From contig NZ_CP114882.2 in the NCBI RefSeq assembly GCF_027474525.2, positions 372,001 through 436,000 on the forward strand: 64,000 bases of DNA, written 5' to 3'. Below are positions 1-8,890 of this stretch, piece by piece. Below the pieces are notes generated by a model. It saw nothing but the letters and a program-made list of their open reading frames with translations, was not told the origin of the DNA and ran no database searches. This stretch comes from Flavobacterium lacustre. Lineage in GTDB: Bacteria; Bacteroidota; Bacteroidia; Flavobacteriales; Flavobacteriaceae. Position numbers and translations under genes: made by a program. Numbering within the stretch: position 1 is the first letter of the stretch; each line of letters opens with the position of its first letter.

Positions 1-221
1 ATATGCTTTATGATATGATTGAATATTCTATCAATAAAGGTTTTGAAGAAATTATTTTTGCAAGAACTGCATTAGAAATAAAAAGTTCTGTAGGTGCAAA
101 ACCACAAAAAATGTATGGGTTAATGGAACATAGCAATCCTCTTATCAACAAAAATATTGCAAAATTATTCGAATACTTAGAACCGGAAGTAGATTGGAAA
201 GAACGCAATCCATTCAAATAA
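1..221 (+). CDS. C-terminal end of an acyltransferase-like protein (partial)
   Basis: This is the last 72 or so codons of a gene that begins before the window; the frame is open to the left edge, so the ATG at position 3 is probably internal. The visible end has alternating hydrophobic segments and finishes with a W-x-E-R-x-P-F-K tail. That tail resembles the C-terminus of Bacteroidota GNAT/FemAB-like acyltransferases, but too little is present to name a substrate. It converges on the lipid kinase gene with only five bases between the stop codons. The family assignment is inference. Confidence 0.45.
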   Translation, partial: MLYDMIEYSINKGFEEIIFARTALEIKSSVGAKPQKMYGLMEHSNPLINKNIAKLFEYLEPEVDWKERNPFK

Positions 222-226
222 AATGG

Positions 227-1096
227 TTATGGAACAGCAATTTTCATCTGTTTAGGTAAAATTTGAATATCAAGTTGCGTTTGTTCGCCACAATATTCAC
301 CGTCAATTTGAAAGCTTACCGGTAAACTGGTCGTAATAGTTGCTTTATCGGTAGATATAATCTCGATATCATCTGAATTCAAAGGTAAATTTCCGGTGAT
401 AATTTTGACGAAAACTACTAAATCAAGATTTTTTAAAATTACCAATTCAAACTTACCATCATTTATAACTCCATCCGGATTGATGACTACGCCTGTCCCA
501 TATTTCTTAGCATTAGCAATAACAACCATTCTGGCATCGCAAACCCAAGTTTGATTATTGGCACAAATTGTTGCTGTAAATGGATCATCTAAATCTATTA
601 AGGTCGTAATGGCCTGCAAAGCATAACCCCACATACCACGAATATCACTTTTTTCGTAATTTTTAATGAGTGCTGCATTGAGTCCTAAATCACTTAAATG
701 CATACTTTTTTTGCCGTTAATAACAACCATATCCATTTCTATGTAATTATTATGAAAAGCAATTGACAAACTCTCGTCAAGAGTTGTTATCAGATTTAGT
801 TCGGCTGCTAAACCATTAGCAGAACCGGCTGGCAAAATTCCAAGGATAACATTATGTTTTTCCATTGCTTCGGAAACCATTTTTATGGTTCCGTCTCCCC
901 CCGCAATGATAATCCGTTCAGGTTTATGTAGATCATAAAGTGTTCTTATATTAAGAATATCATTATCTCCGGAAGTTGTATACAGAAAAAAACACAGCTT
1001 TTGTTTGGTTGCAAAGCGTCTGGCCGCATCAATAAATTCAGATTTATCGATAGCTCCGGATATTGGATTTACGACCATTAACACGTTCTTTTTCAA
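227..1096 (-). CDS. Diacylglycerol/lipid kinase family protein (YegS-like)
   Basis: The 289-residue protein has the layout of the DAGK catalytic family. An N-terminal V-N-P-x-S-G motif lies near residues 9-14, the nucleotide-binding G-G-D-G-T signature near residues 66-70, and an L-P-x-G-(S/T)-x-N segment near 86-93. The C-terminal beta-sandwich half contains a V-x-I-N-P-D-G stretch. Known members phosphorylate diacylglycerol or related lipids with ATP at the inner face of the cytoplasmic membrane. No signal peptide or membrane segment is seen. It is divergent from the App1 phosphatase gene, so a lipid kinase and a possible lipid phosphatase sit back to back; a functional link is inference. 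Length is normal for the family. Confidence 0.85.
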   Translation of the reverse strand: MKKNVLMVVNPISGAIDKSEFIDAARRFATKQKLCFFLYTTSGDNDILNIRTLYDLHKPERIIIAGGDGTIKMVSEAMEKHNVILGILPAGSANGLAAELNLITTLDESLSIAFHNNYIEMDMVVINGKKSMHLSDLGLNAALIKNYEKSDIRGMWGYALQAITTLIDLDDPFTATICANNQTWVCDARMVVIANAKKYGTGVVINPDGVINDGKFELVILKNLDLVVFVKIITGNLPLNSDDIEIISTDKATITTSLPVSFQIDGEYCGEQTQLDIQILPKQMKIAVP

Positions 1097-1143
1097 AATT
1101 TTGCTTTATTTATTGATTAAAATAATTAACTTGGAACTTCTAT

Positions 1144-1151
1144 CAAAAGTA
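1144..1151 (-). promoter_or_regulatory. Putative -7 element for the lipid kinase gene
   Basis: On the minus strand this reads TACTTTTG, matching the Bacteroidota -7 consensus TAnnTTTG. It would give a leader of roughly 40 bases before the kinase ATG. A matching -33 TTG at the usual spacing was not found, so the call is moderate. Confidence 0.4.
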
Positions 1152-1160
1152 CCACAATAA

Positions 1161-2132
1161 ATGAAGCCTATTTTAAAATTATACCGCGGATATGCAAATG
1201 AGCAAGAATTAATTGTGATGGGACATGTATTTAAACCTACAAGAACAAAAGATTACGATTTCAAGAAAAAAAATTTCAAAAATGCAGGCTCAGTTATCAG
1301 CATGTTTCGAATTAAAACACATGCCAATGCGGATGTTTATTTAGAATACGGCACGAAAAAAATCCATACAAAAACCCTAAAAGATGGTTATTTTAAATTC
1401 TGTGTGCCTTTATTAGAACATGAAGACCGTTACGGCTGGATAGATTACCAAGTGAGTATCATTCATGAAAACAAAACGATTGTAACTGAAGAAAGTTATA
1501 TTCGTCCACAGAAAGGAAACCTTGGAATTATCTCCGATATTGATGATACCTTTTTGGTTTCTTATTCTTTAAATCCAATAAAGAAATTATATATATTATT
1601 GTTTAAAAACGTGGACTCCCGAAAAGTTTTTGAAGATGTAGTCCCACATTACCAAGCTTTAAGTGCTGCTGGGAGAAATACTATTGGAGAAGAAAATGCT
1701 TTTTTTTATGTGTCAAGCAGCGAGTGGAATTTGTATCGTTTTATCGAAAGATTTACAGCCATTCACAAATTACCTAAAGCTGTTTTATTATTAAAAGATA
1801 TAAAAACCAGTCTTACTGATTTTTTTATTACAGGACGCGGCAGTCACAATCATAAATTTGATAAAATAAAACACATTTTAGAATTTTATCCCAATTTACA
1901 ATATGTTTTATTAGGAGATGATTCTCAGCATGATCCTTATTTGTATGAAGCTATTTGTAAAATTTTCCCAATGACAGTCAAAGCCGTTTATATCCGGCAA
2001 TCTCGAGGCCATCAAAAAGAGAAGGTAAAAAATATCATGAAAAATCTGGAAAGCTTAAATGTAGCTGTCTGCTATTTCAAACACAGCAGTGAAGCAATTG
2101 CTCATTCTAAAACAATTGGAATAATTTCATAA
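1161..2132 (+). CDS. App1-family phosphatase (DUF2183 domain)
   Basis: The 323-residue protein carries a HAD-like D-I-D-D-T motif near residue 126 and a G-D-D-S-Q-x-D motif near residue 254. These are the nucleophile and metal-binding ends of the App1/DUF2183 phosphatidate phosphatase catalytic domain. The N-terminal ~115 residues form a separate beta-rich region, as is usual in bacterial members. Yeast App1 dephosphorylates phosphatidate; the substrate here is unproven. No signal peptide is seen. The gene is divergent from a lipid kinase and convergent with the ABC-F gene, and ends at a shared hairpin. Confidence 0.82.
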   Translation: MKPILKLYRGYANEQELIVMGHVFKPTRTKDYDFKKKNFKNAGSVISMFRIKTHANADVYLEYGTKKIHTKTLKDGYFKFCVPLLEHEDRYGWIDYQVSIIHENKTIVTEESYIRPQKGNLGIISDIDDTFLVSYSLNPIKKLYILLFKNVDSRKVFEDVVPHYQALSAAGRNTIGEENAFFYVSSSEWNLYRFIERFTAIHKLPKAVLLLKDIKTSLTDFFITGRGSHNHKFDKIKHILEFYPNLQYVLLGDDSQHDPYLYEAICKIFPMTVKAVYIRQSRGHQKEKVKNIMKNLESLNVAVCYFKHSSEAIAHSKTIGIIS

Positions 2133-2167
2133 AAAAAGAGCTCCAAATTGGAACTCCTTTTTTTTTA
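2132..2167. terminator. Bidirectional terminator between App1 and ABC-F genes
   Basis: An imperfect inverted repeat centred on CTCCAA/TTGGA is bracketed by an A-run on the left and a T-run on the right, between two convergent stop codons. It can serve both strands. Confidence 0.75.
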
Positions 2168-4072
2168 CAAATTATCTATTTCTTCCTGAACAATTTCCCA
2201 ATCTAATAAGAGTTTGTCTAGCTCCGCTTTCTTTTTATTGTAGGCCATAAAAAAAGAAGCGTCTTCAATATGTTTATCATAATTAGAAGCTAACATTTTA
2301 TCATCATGCTGAATGTCTTTCTCCAATTGCTTGATTTGACTTTCCACTTTACTCAATTTATTTTGTAAAGCTTTCCCTTTTTTCTGATCTTCATAAGAAG
2401 CTTTGTTACTTTCCTTTGGTGCGGCAGCTTTTTGAGCGTCTTTTTTCTCAACTTCACGCATATTTTCCATATTGCGTTGTTCCAAGAAATAATTAATATC
2501 CCCTAAATATTCTTTTATTTTCTGGTCTTTGAACTCGTAAACTAAATTCGACATACCTTGTAGAAAATCTCTATCGTGTGAAACCAACAGTAATGTTCCG
2601 CCAAACTTTTGCAATGCAGCTTTCAAAACATTTTTAGATTTTATATCCAAGTGATTCGTTGGCTCATCCATCAACAAAACATTGATAGGTTGCAACAACA
2701 GTTTACATAATGCTAAACGGTTTCTTTCGCCCCCAGAAAGCACTTTTACCTTTTTCTCTACATCATCGCCACGAAACAGAAAAGAACCCAGCATATCGCG
2801 AACTTTCATTCGGTTTGTGTCTGCAGCAGCATCTTCCATCGTTTGCAACAAAGTAATTTCTCCATCAAGGTATTCTGCTTGGTTTTGTGCAAAATAGCCT
2901 AACTGAACATTATGACCTAATTTTATATTTCCCTGATATTCAAATTCATTGACAATCGCCTTAATAAAAGTTGATTTCCCTTGTCCGTTTTGACCAACGA
3001 AAGCAATTTTACTTCCACGTTCTACCAATAAATTAATATCTTTTAAAATCGTTTTATCACCGTAACTTTTAGTTACATTTTCGGCTTCAACCACAACTCT
3101 TCCCGGTTCTTTTGAAACTGGAAAAGAAATATTCATCACTGAATTGTCATCTTCATCGACTTCAATTCGTTCTACTTTATCTAATTTCTTAATTAAAGAT
3201 TGCGCCATCGAAGCTTTGGATGCTTTGGCACGGAATTTCTCAATTAATTTCTCTGTTTCTTCGATTTTCTTGGCTTGATTTTTTTGGGTAGCCAATTGTT
3301 TTTCGCGAATCTCATGACGCAATTCTAAATATTGAGAATAAGGTTTATTGAAATCATAGGCTTTCCCAAGTGAAATTTCTATAGTTCGATTTGTCACATT
3401 ATCCAAAAACATTTTATCATGCGATACAATAACAACAACTCCCGGATAATTACGAAGGAAACTTTCTAACCAAATGATACTTTCAATATCCAAGTGATTC
3501 GTTGGCTCATCTAATAGCAAAACATCATTGGCTTGCAATAATAATTTGGCCAATTCAATACGCATTCTCCAACCTCCAGAGAAAGTTTCTGTTTGATTAT
3601 CAAAAACGTCTCTTTTAAAACCAAGACCCAAAAGAATTTTTTCGGTATCACCAACATAATTGTAACCTCCTAATAATTCAAATCGATGTGTGTAATCAGA
3701 TAAATCTTCAATAATCTGACTGTATTCATCACTTTCATAATCGGTACGGGTAACTAACAAGTGATTAATTTCTTCAAGCTTTTTCTCAACAATTTTAATC
3801 TCCGTAAAAGCTTCGTATGCTTCTTCAAGAACAGTTCTTCCTTGTTCAAAATCGATATCTTGACGCAAAAATCCCATACGGAGATCTTTCTCTTGTGAAA
3901 TAACACCCGAATCAGGAGCAAAATCCTTTGCCAACATTTTTAACATGGTGGATTTTCCAGCACCGTTTTTACCAACAAGACCTACTCGGTCTCCAGCTCC
4001 CAATCGAAAGGTAACTTCTTCAAACAAATAAGTACCACCAAACGAAACGGATAAATTGTGTATATTAAGCAT
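2165..4072 (-). CDS. ABC-F family ATP-binding protein (Uup/EttA type)
   Basis: The 635-residue protein has two ABC ATPase cassettes and no membrane segment, which defines the ABC-F class. Walker A motifs are GKNGAGKS at residues 34-41 and GQNGQGKS in the second half; the signatures are SGGWRMR and LSGGERNR; both Walker B motifs end in DEPTNHLD. The linker between cassettes is charged and helical. A lysine- and glutamate-rich coiled coil occupies the last ~90 residues, as in Uup. ABC-F proteins act on ribosomes and modulate elongation; the subclass cannot be fixed by eye. The gene stands alone between a terminator and the divergent DUF983 gene. Confidence 0.9.
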   Translation of the reverse strand: MLNIHNLSVSFGGTYLFEEVTFRLGAGDRVGLVGKNGAGKSTMLKMLAKDFAPDSGVISQEKDLRMGFLRQDIDFEQGRTVLEEAYEAFTEIKIVEKKLEEINHLLVTRTDYESDEYSQIIEDLSDYTHRFELLGGYNYVGDTEKILLGLGFKRDVFDNQTETFSGGWRMRIELAKLLLQANDVLLLDEPTNHLDIESIIWLESFLRNYPGVVVIVSHDKMFLDNVTNRTIEISLGKAYDFNKPYSQYLELRHEIREKQLATQKNQAKKIEETEKLIEKFRAKASKASMAQSLIKKLDKVERIEVDEDDNSVMNISFPVSKEPGRVVVEAENVTKSYGDKTILKDINLLVERGSKIAFVGQNGQGKSTFIKAIVNEFEYQGNIKLGHNVQLGYFAQNQAEYLDGEITLLQTMEDAAADTNRMKVRDMLGSFLFRGDDVEKKVKVLSGGERNRLALCKLLLQPINVLLMDEPTNHLDIKSKNVLKAALQKFGGTLLLVSHDRDFLQGMSNLVYEFKDQKIKEYLGDINYFLEQRNMENMREVEKKDAQKAAAPKESNKASYEDQKKGKALQNKLSKVESQIKQLEKDIQHDDKMLASNYDKHIEDASFFMAYNKKKAELDKLLLDWEIVQEEIDNL

Positions 4073-4113
4073 ATTTTGTGACTAATGTTACATAAGGAAC
4101 TTTTCAAAAAATG

Positions 4114-4121
4114 TACCTTTG
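4114..4121 (+). promoter_or_regulatory. Putative -7 element for the DUF983 gene
   Basis: TACCTTTG matches TAnnTTTG and lies 16 bases before the ATG at 4138, predicting a very short leader of about 10 bases. No good -33 TTG was found at 17-19 bases upstream. Confidence 0.5.
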
Positions 4122-4137
4122 TTAAAAATTTTTGCAA

Positions 4138-4521
4138 ATGTTAAAAAAAGGATCCAAACTAAATAGTATTTTAACAGGAACTTGTCCTAAATGTCAGAAT
4201 GAGAGTATGTATTTAGATAAAAACCCGCTTCATTTGGGTTCAGTTCTAAAAATGAATGAAAAATGCAGCCATTGTGGTTTAAAATATCAAATCGAACCTT
4301 CGTTCTTTTATGGAGCAATGTATGTAAGTTATGGATTAAATGTAGCAGTTGGAATTGCTGCGTTTATAATCTCTAATGTTATTTTTAATTCAAGTCTAAA
4401 AGTAGCTTTTGCTGCAATAATAGCTTCTCTGATTATTTTATTCCCATTTGTTTTGCGTTGGTCCAGAAACATATACATCAATATGTTTGTTTCTTACGAC
4501 CCTTCAACAAACAAAAAATAA
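4138..4521 (+). CDS. DUF983 domain membrane protein
   Basis: About 127 residues. Two Cys-x-x-Cys pairs (C-P-K-C and C-S-H-C) form a zinc-ribbon-like N-terminal half. Two hydrophobic segments follow, and the chain ends in a short basic tail. This matches the DUF983 family, whose function is not established. I chose the ATG at 4138 because an upstream TTG at 4132 is the only alternative and sits too close to the promoter element. Zinc binding is inferred from the cysteine spacing. Confidence 0.75.
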   Translation: MLKKGSKLNSILTGTCPKCQNESMYLDKNPLHLGSVLKMNEKCSHCGLKYQIEPSFFYGAMYVSYGLNVAVGIAAFIISNVIFNSSLKVAFAAIIASLIILFPFVLRWSRNIYINMFVSYDPSTNKK

Positions 4522-4523
4522 CC

Positions 4524-5576
4524 CTATTTTTTCGTTTTATTGCGAAATCGTTGAATATCAATTTCCTTATCTAAAGGAATTTGATGTTCAATTTGATCAA
4601 ATAATGATTTAGCCATAGCTGGACCAAGCATAACTCCTCGCGTTCCTAAACCATTAAGAATATGCAATCGGTTATATTCTGAATGTGTCCCAACTAAAGG
4701 TCTTCTGTCTTTAACGGTTGGTCGGACACCTGCAAAATGTTCGATGATTTCAAAATCACAATTGATAATCTCTTTTATTCTTTCAATCAATTCCGCTTTC
4801 CCTTCTGCTGTGGGCAAATCCGTTTTGTCTTTCCAATTGTAAGTTGCACCAACTTTATATAAATCGTTTCCAATGGGCAAAATAAATACACTTGTATTTA
4901 TAATTACATCCAAATCTAAGGTTGGAGCTTTGATGGTAAATAGTTCACCTTTGGTCCCGTCTAAAGGCAAATTATTAAAATACGGATTGGAATGAATACC
5001 AAAACCTTCGGCAAAAATAATCTGTTTGGCTTTAATATCTTTGTATAAAACACCATCAGAATCAAATTTCAAGGCACAATAATCAAAGGTTTCTTCAAGG
5101 AACGAATGATTTGCCAATAAATATTCTCTGTATTTTTCTACTAATAATGCAGTGTCAACATAACCTGTTTGTAAAACTTCACCATAACCAAAAGGAGAAT
5201 CAATTCCCTGATATTTTTTATAAATTAAATTGGTCGATAAAAAAGGAGCCAAAGTAACTTTATCAGATGCTGAAAACCAATTATTTTGCTCTTCAACAGA
5301 ATAAAATTTTCTCAAAATTGGTTTCTTGAAATCAAAATCAATCGCTATTTTTTGGCGTAAATCAGCATAAAACTGATTCATAATAACCAGTTGTGGTTCT
5401 GCCTGCCAAACTTCACTAAAGCGTTTTAAAATAACCGGATTATATAAACCTCCTGCAATCCTAGATGAATTTTGGGAATTATTATCTAGAACCAAAATCG
5501 TTTTATTATTATTTAGTGCAATTTCAGAAAATGAAATGCCTGCTAAACCTGAACCTACAATTAAATAATCAATCAT
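4524..5576 (-). CDS. FAD-dependent oxidoreductase, D-amino-acid-oxidase (DAO) family
   Basis: The 350-residue protein opens with a Rossmann dinucleotide motif (V-G-S-G-L-A-G, residues 7-13) and an acidic end to the second strand. It ends with the G-L-G-T-R-G-V-M-L-G-P segment that closes the FAD site in DAO-fold enzymes. A G-V-R-P-T-V-K-D-R-R-P motif near residue 283 is typical of glycine/D-amino-acid oxidase-like proteins. The substrate cannot be read from the sequence. It is predicted cytoplasmic. It lies downstream of gldN on the same strand but is separated from it by a strong terminator. Confidence 0.8.
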   Translation of the reverse strand: MIDYLIVGSGLAGISFSEIALNNNKTILVLDNNSQNSSRIAGGLYNPVILKRFSEVWQAEPQLVIMNQFYADLRQKIAIDFDFKKPILRKFYSVEEQNNWFSASDKVTLAPFLSTNLIYKKYQGIDSPFGYGEVLQTGYVDTALLVEKYREYLLANHSFLEETFDYCALKFDSDGVLYKDIKAKQIIFAEGFGIHSNPYFNNLPLDGTKGELFTIKAPTLDLDVIINTSVFILPIGNDLYKVGATYNWKDKTDLPTAEGKAELIERIKEIINCDFEIIEHFAGVRPTVKDRRPLVGTHSEYNRLHILNGLGTRGVMLGPAMAKSLFDQIEHQIPLDKEIDIQRFRNKTKK

Positions 5577-5608
5577 TTAGAGAAGTATTTTTAAACCAAT
5601 ACAAAGTA

Positions 5609-5658
5609 ACATAAAACAAAAAACTCTTACCATTAAGTAAGAGTTTTTTGTTTTATGT
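5609..5658. terminator. Perfect 22-bp bidirectional terminator after gldN
   Basis: Two perfectly complementary 22-base arms (5609-5630 and 5637-5658) flank the 6-base loop CATTAA. The arms contain A- and T-runs next to a GTAAGAG/CTCTTAC core. It lies immediately after gldN on the minus strand and would end the gldKLMN transcript. Confidence 0.88.
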
Positions 5659-5666
5659 AAATTGAA

Positions 5667-6560
5667 TTAATAATTCCACATATCTTGTTCAAAATTTCTA
5701 ATTTTTTCTTTTACTCTTTCTGATTCCAGCAATTGATTTTGAGAGTTATCTTTCATGTATTCCTCAATAGATCGGTCTCCATAAACATTCTCCTCTTTGT
5801 AAATAACGCTGTTAAAACGTCTTGAGTTTAAGATTTGATCAAACGAAATCGGCATCGCAGAGTTTTTATCATTGAAAGCTTTTGCTTCATGTAAAACCTC
5901 TCTTGCAGCAGGGAAAAATACCCAAAACAATTCGATATAATCCTTCTCTTCACTATTCATTGTATAAACATCTGGAGTAATAGGACATATACCTAGCAAA
6001 CGATATTTCAATTCACTTTGACGTTTATCAAAATACCAATATCCTTTGATTTTATATTGTGTAACATCCTGAGCAGTTAAATCTTGTCTTGTAATATACT
6101 CAGCAGATACTGATTGACCAGCATTAATTTGCTCCCTACCAACATCAGTTGTATCAATACGGGTCAAAGAAGCTTGAATATCTTTCAATGATTTTTTGGT
6201 ATTAAAGTAACTGTCAGTATATACTTCGGTGATTTTACCATTTCTCATAGCTTTGGTCAATACATCGTATAATGAACGTCTGTCTGAGCCAATATTAGCG
6301 GTATCAATTGGAAAGTATAATGCAAAATTAATTTTTTCACTCAAGTCAATAATTTCCCAAGTTGTTTTACCCATCAAGACATCTCTATCATGAACATATC
6401 CATATGCCAATGGTTTATCATTGTCTGAAACAAGTTGCGCCGCAGTTTTCAGTCCAATTTGACTTGGAGTTTTAGCATTAAGCAAATTAGATTGTGCAAA
6501 AGAAGTAAAACTCCCAGCGACAGTAATAACAGCTATTAAAAAATTTCTTACGTTCATCAT
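5667..6560 (-). CDS. gldN: Gliding motility / T9SS protein GldN
   Basis: The 297-residue protein starts with a signal peptide (hydrophobic residues 7-20, cleavage near S-F-A-Q). The mature part is the GldN/PorN domain, including a Y-W-Y-F-D-K-R segment. GldN is periplasmic and forms the outer-membrane-associated ring with the lipoprotein GldK in the type IX secretion system. It is the last gene of a gldK-gldL-gldM-gldN run on the minus strand, 45 bases after gldM, and is followed by a strong terminator. No gldO paralogue follows it, unlike in F. johnsoniae. Two adjacent ATG codons make the exact start ambiguous by one residue. Confidence 0.93.
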   Translation of the reverse strand: MMNVRNFLIAVITVAGSFTSFAQSNLLNAKTPSQIGLKTAAQLVSDNDKPLAYGYVHDRDVLMGKTTWEIIDLSEKINFALYFPIDTANIGSDRRSLYDVLTKAMRNGKITEVYTDSYFNTKKSLKDIQASLTRIDTTDVGREQINAGQSVSAEYITRQDLTAQDVTQYKIKGYWYFDKRQSELKYRLLGICPITPDVYTMNSEEKDYIELFWVFFPAAREVLHEAKAFNDKNSAMPISFDQILNSRRFNSVIYKEENVYGDRSIEEYMKDNSQNQLLESERVKEKIRNFEQDMWNY

Positions 6561-6605
6561 GGTATCATTATAAGCTATTGAAGTAGGTTTGTATAAACGT
6601 ACTTA

Positions 6606-8153
6606 TTATTGTATTTCATAAATTACTGGAGCAGTTCTTGGCAATAAATAACTACCTGCACCAACAAGTTTAGTTTTAATTTCAGAAATGGTAACTTGAT
6701 CTCCTCTTCCGGCTTTAGAAAGAACAGATTTACATTGAGCGTTTAATTTATTTCCCGGAACAACAACTGTAGGTTGACCCGTAACTTTAAGATTAAAACC
6801 AACAACATCTAAACCAACTTCAAAATCAAAATCAACCAATTTTGCTCCAATAGTTGAAATTTCTAAACTTGATTTAGGACCTTTAACCACTCCCATTTCT
6901 CCTCTAATTGTTCCGGCAGGACCTGGAATACCTTTAATTCTAAAGGTCTTTCTATCTGTAACTTTAGAGCCGTCAGAAAGAGTTCCTGTTACATTAATAA
7001 CAGCTTCAGTTCCACTTCCTGGTCTCATTGTGTATTTGTCTCCACCTGCTGGACTTAAACCAGGACCTGATGCAGAAACTTTATCTGCAGAGATACCAGC
7101 AAATGAAATTGTCATAGGATTAACAACACCTCTGTACACAACATTCATTTTATCTGCTGATATCGTAGCTGATTTTGGTCTGGCTACAACTACATATTTA
7201 TCTTTAATAGGCAAACTTACCACTTTACCATTTTCATCAAAATTAAAAGAACCTCCAATTGCGTGTTCTCCAATATTTCCTGCACCAAATGAAAATTTAG
7301 CTTGACCTGCTTGTGCTTGAACACTTGAACCATTAACAACAACTGATTTTGCTTTTAATGATGGATCAAATTTTCCTAATATAATTTTACCAGTTACAGC
7401 TTCACCTTGAAAGAAAACTGATTTATCAAGAACAACAATTGGCTGATAAGCCGTAAGAGAAGCTGCAGCAATCAAATCCGATTGAAACATTCCTGCCATT
7501 ACATCGCTTTCAGTTGTTTTGATATCAGCTTGCAATTGAGTCAATTTTGTAACAGTGGCAATTAACGGAAACCCTTTATAGTTATAATCAATCCAAGACA
7601 AGGTTGCACCTGCTTTTTCAGAAAAAATAGGTTTAGTTGCAAATCTATTTTCAATTTTTTTCAATTCTGATTCAGCAATAGAGCTTCCACCAATTTGTTT
7701 AATTAAGACTGGGTAATTTTTAATTTTATCTAAAAACTCTTGTCCTTGTTTAGAAACTCTGTCTCCCGTAAAAAACAATCTGTCTACTAAATCACCTTTA
7801 TCCATTTGCTCATACAAATAATTTCCTTGAGCATCTTTTTCGGTTTTCTTAGTAATTTCAGTTTTTATATTTTCTAAGTAATCACTGAATTCTTTAGAAA
7901 CCGCTCTAATTTTTTCAACTTTTACTTTTTTATCACCATACTGACCAGGCTGATCTTCTGCTTTTTGAGCCAATTGAAGAAATGAAGTTTCATTTCTAGT
8001 ATCTGTCAAAGCATTAGATTCAACGATTTTATTATTTAAAATTCCAAAAGCAGATAAAACTTCTTTGGACATATTTAGAGCTAACATTGCGATAAAAACC
8101 AAGTACATCAGGTTTATCATCTTCTGTCTAGGGGTTAATTTTCCTCCTGCCAT
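6606..8153 (-). CDS. gldM: Gliding motility / T9SS motor protein GldM
   Basis: The 515-residue protein has a short cytoplasmic N-terminus (M-A-G-G-K-L-T-P-R-Q-K) and one transmembrane helix at about residues 13-32. A long periplasmic part follows, with repeated beta-rich domains. This is the GldM/PorM layout. GldM and GldL form the proton-driven inner-membrane motor that powers T9SS and gliding; the periplasmic arm reaches the GldKN ring. The gap from gldL is 48 bases, which fits co-transcription. Length is usual for the family. Confidence 0.95.
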   Translation of the reverse strand: MAGGKLTPRQKMINLMYLVFIAMLALNMSKEVLSAFGILNNKIVESNALTDTRNETSFLQLAQKAEDQPGQYGDKKVKVEKIRAVSKEFSDYLENIKTEITKKTEKDAQGNYLYEQMDKGDLVDRLFFTGDRVSKQGQEFLDKIKNYPVLIKQIGGSSIAESELKKIENRFATKPIFSEKAGATLSWIDYNYKGFPLIATVTKLTQLQADIKTTESDVMAGMFQSDLIAAASLTAYQPIVVLDKSVFFQGEAVTGKIILGKFDPSLKAKSVVVNGSSVQAQAGQAKFSFGAGNIGEHAIGGSFNFDENGKVVSLPIKDKYVVVARPKSATISADKMNVVYRGVVNPMTISFAGISADKVSASGPGLSPAGGDKYTMRPGSGTEAVINVTGTLSDGSKVTDRKTFRIKGIPGPAGTIRGEMGVVKGPKSSLEISTIGAKLVDFDFEVGLDVVGFNLKVTGQPTVVVPGNKLNAQCKSVLSKAGRGDQVTISEIKTKLVGAGSYLLPRTAPVIYEIQ

Positions 8154-8201
8154 ATTTTCTAATAATTAGTTTATTGTTTTTTAATTGTAGTTTGAAACTA
8201 A

Positions 8202-8852
8202 TTATCCTTTATTTCCCATAGCAGAAAGCATACCACCGTAAACAGTGTTCAATGAAGCAATATTTGCAGTCATTGATTGCATTTGTTCTTTTAATTTACC
8301 CGCATTTTCAGCAATTTCTTTATTCGCTTCTGCATTTCTTGAAGCACTTTCTAATTGTACTTTATATAGACTGTTCAAAGATTCCATTTGTGCAGCAGCC
8401 AAAGACAATTCTTCACTATATTTTTTTGTAGAAGCAATTGAATCAACAGTTGGAGCAATTCCTTTTGCAGCAGATTCAAAGTTTTTAATACTATTTCCTA
8501 AGCTTGACATTAATTCACCATCAATTTTAGCATCTTTCAACATTGCATCTAATTTCTGAGACAATAATCCTTGAGCGTCAGATGGAGTTTCTTGTTTCGC
8601 TTTTCTTGTTCCAGAAGCTGTTCCGTTAGCAAGTTCCGGATAAACCAAGGTCCAATCTAATTCATTATCAACTGGTTCAAAAGCAGAAAGCGCAAAAATA
8701 GCAGCTTCAACTACAAGACCTATGGTAAGCATTAGATTTCCTGTTATAAATCCAAATTCAAGATGTGTAATTTTGAATAACGCTCCGATGATAACTACCG
8801 CAGCTCCCATTCCGTATGCGAAATTCATTGCTTTTTTGCTCAATAATGCCAT
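8202..8852 (-). CDS. gldL: Gliding motility / T9SS motor protein GldL
   Basis: The 216-residue protein has two transmembrane helices at about residues 10-28 and 36-57, then a long helical cytoplasmic tail with coiled-coil character. Lys27 and Glu49, the intramembrane residues implicated in proton coupling in F. johnsoniae GldL, are both present at the same numbers. This supports a working motor subunit. GldL pentamers surround the GldM dimer helices. The gene lies 38 bases after gldK. A conserved A-L-S-A-F-E-P-V motif follows the second helix. Confidence 0.95.
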   Translation of the reverse strand: MALLSKKAMNFAYGMGAAVVIIGALFKITHLEFGFITGNLMLTIGLVVEAAIFALSAFEPVDNELDWTLVYPELANGTASGTRKAKQETPSDAQGLLSQKLDAMLKDAKIDGELMSSLGNSIKNFESAAKGIAPTVDSIASTKKYSEELSLAAAQMESLNSLYKVQLESASRNAEANKEIAENAGKLKEQMQSMTANIASLNTVYGGMLSAMGNKG

Positions 8853-8890
8853 AATGTTTTTTTTTAGGTTATTTAATTTTAGATTTGGGT

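Noticed and set aside
4132..4137. TTG start extending the DUF983 gene by two codons
   Set aside because: The ATG at 4138 is the better start; the TTG lies only ten bases after the -7 element, at about the predicted transcription start.
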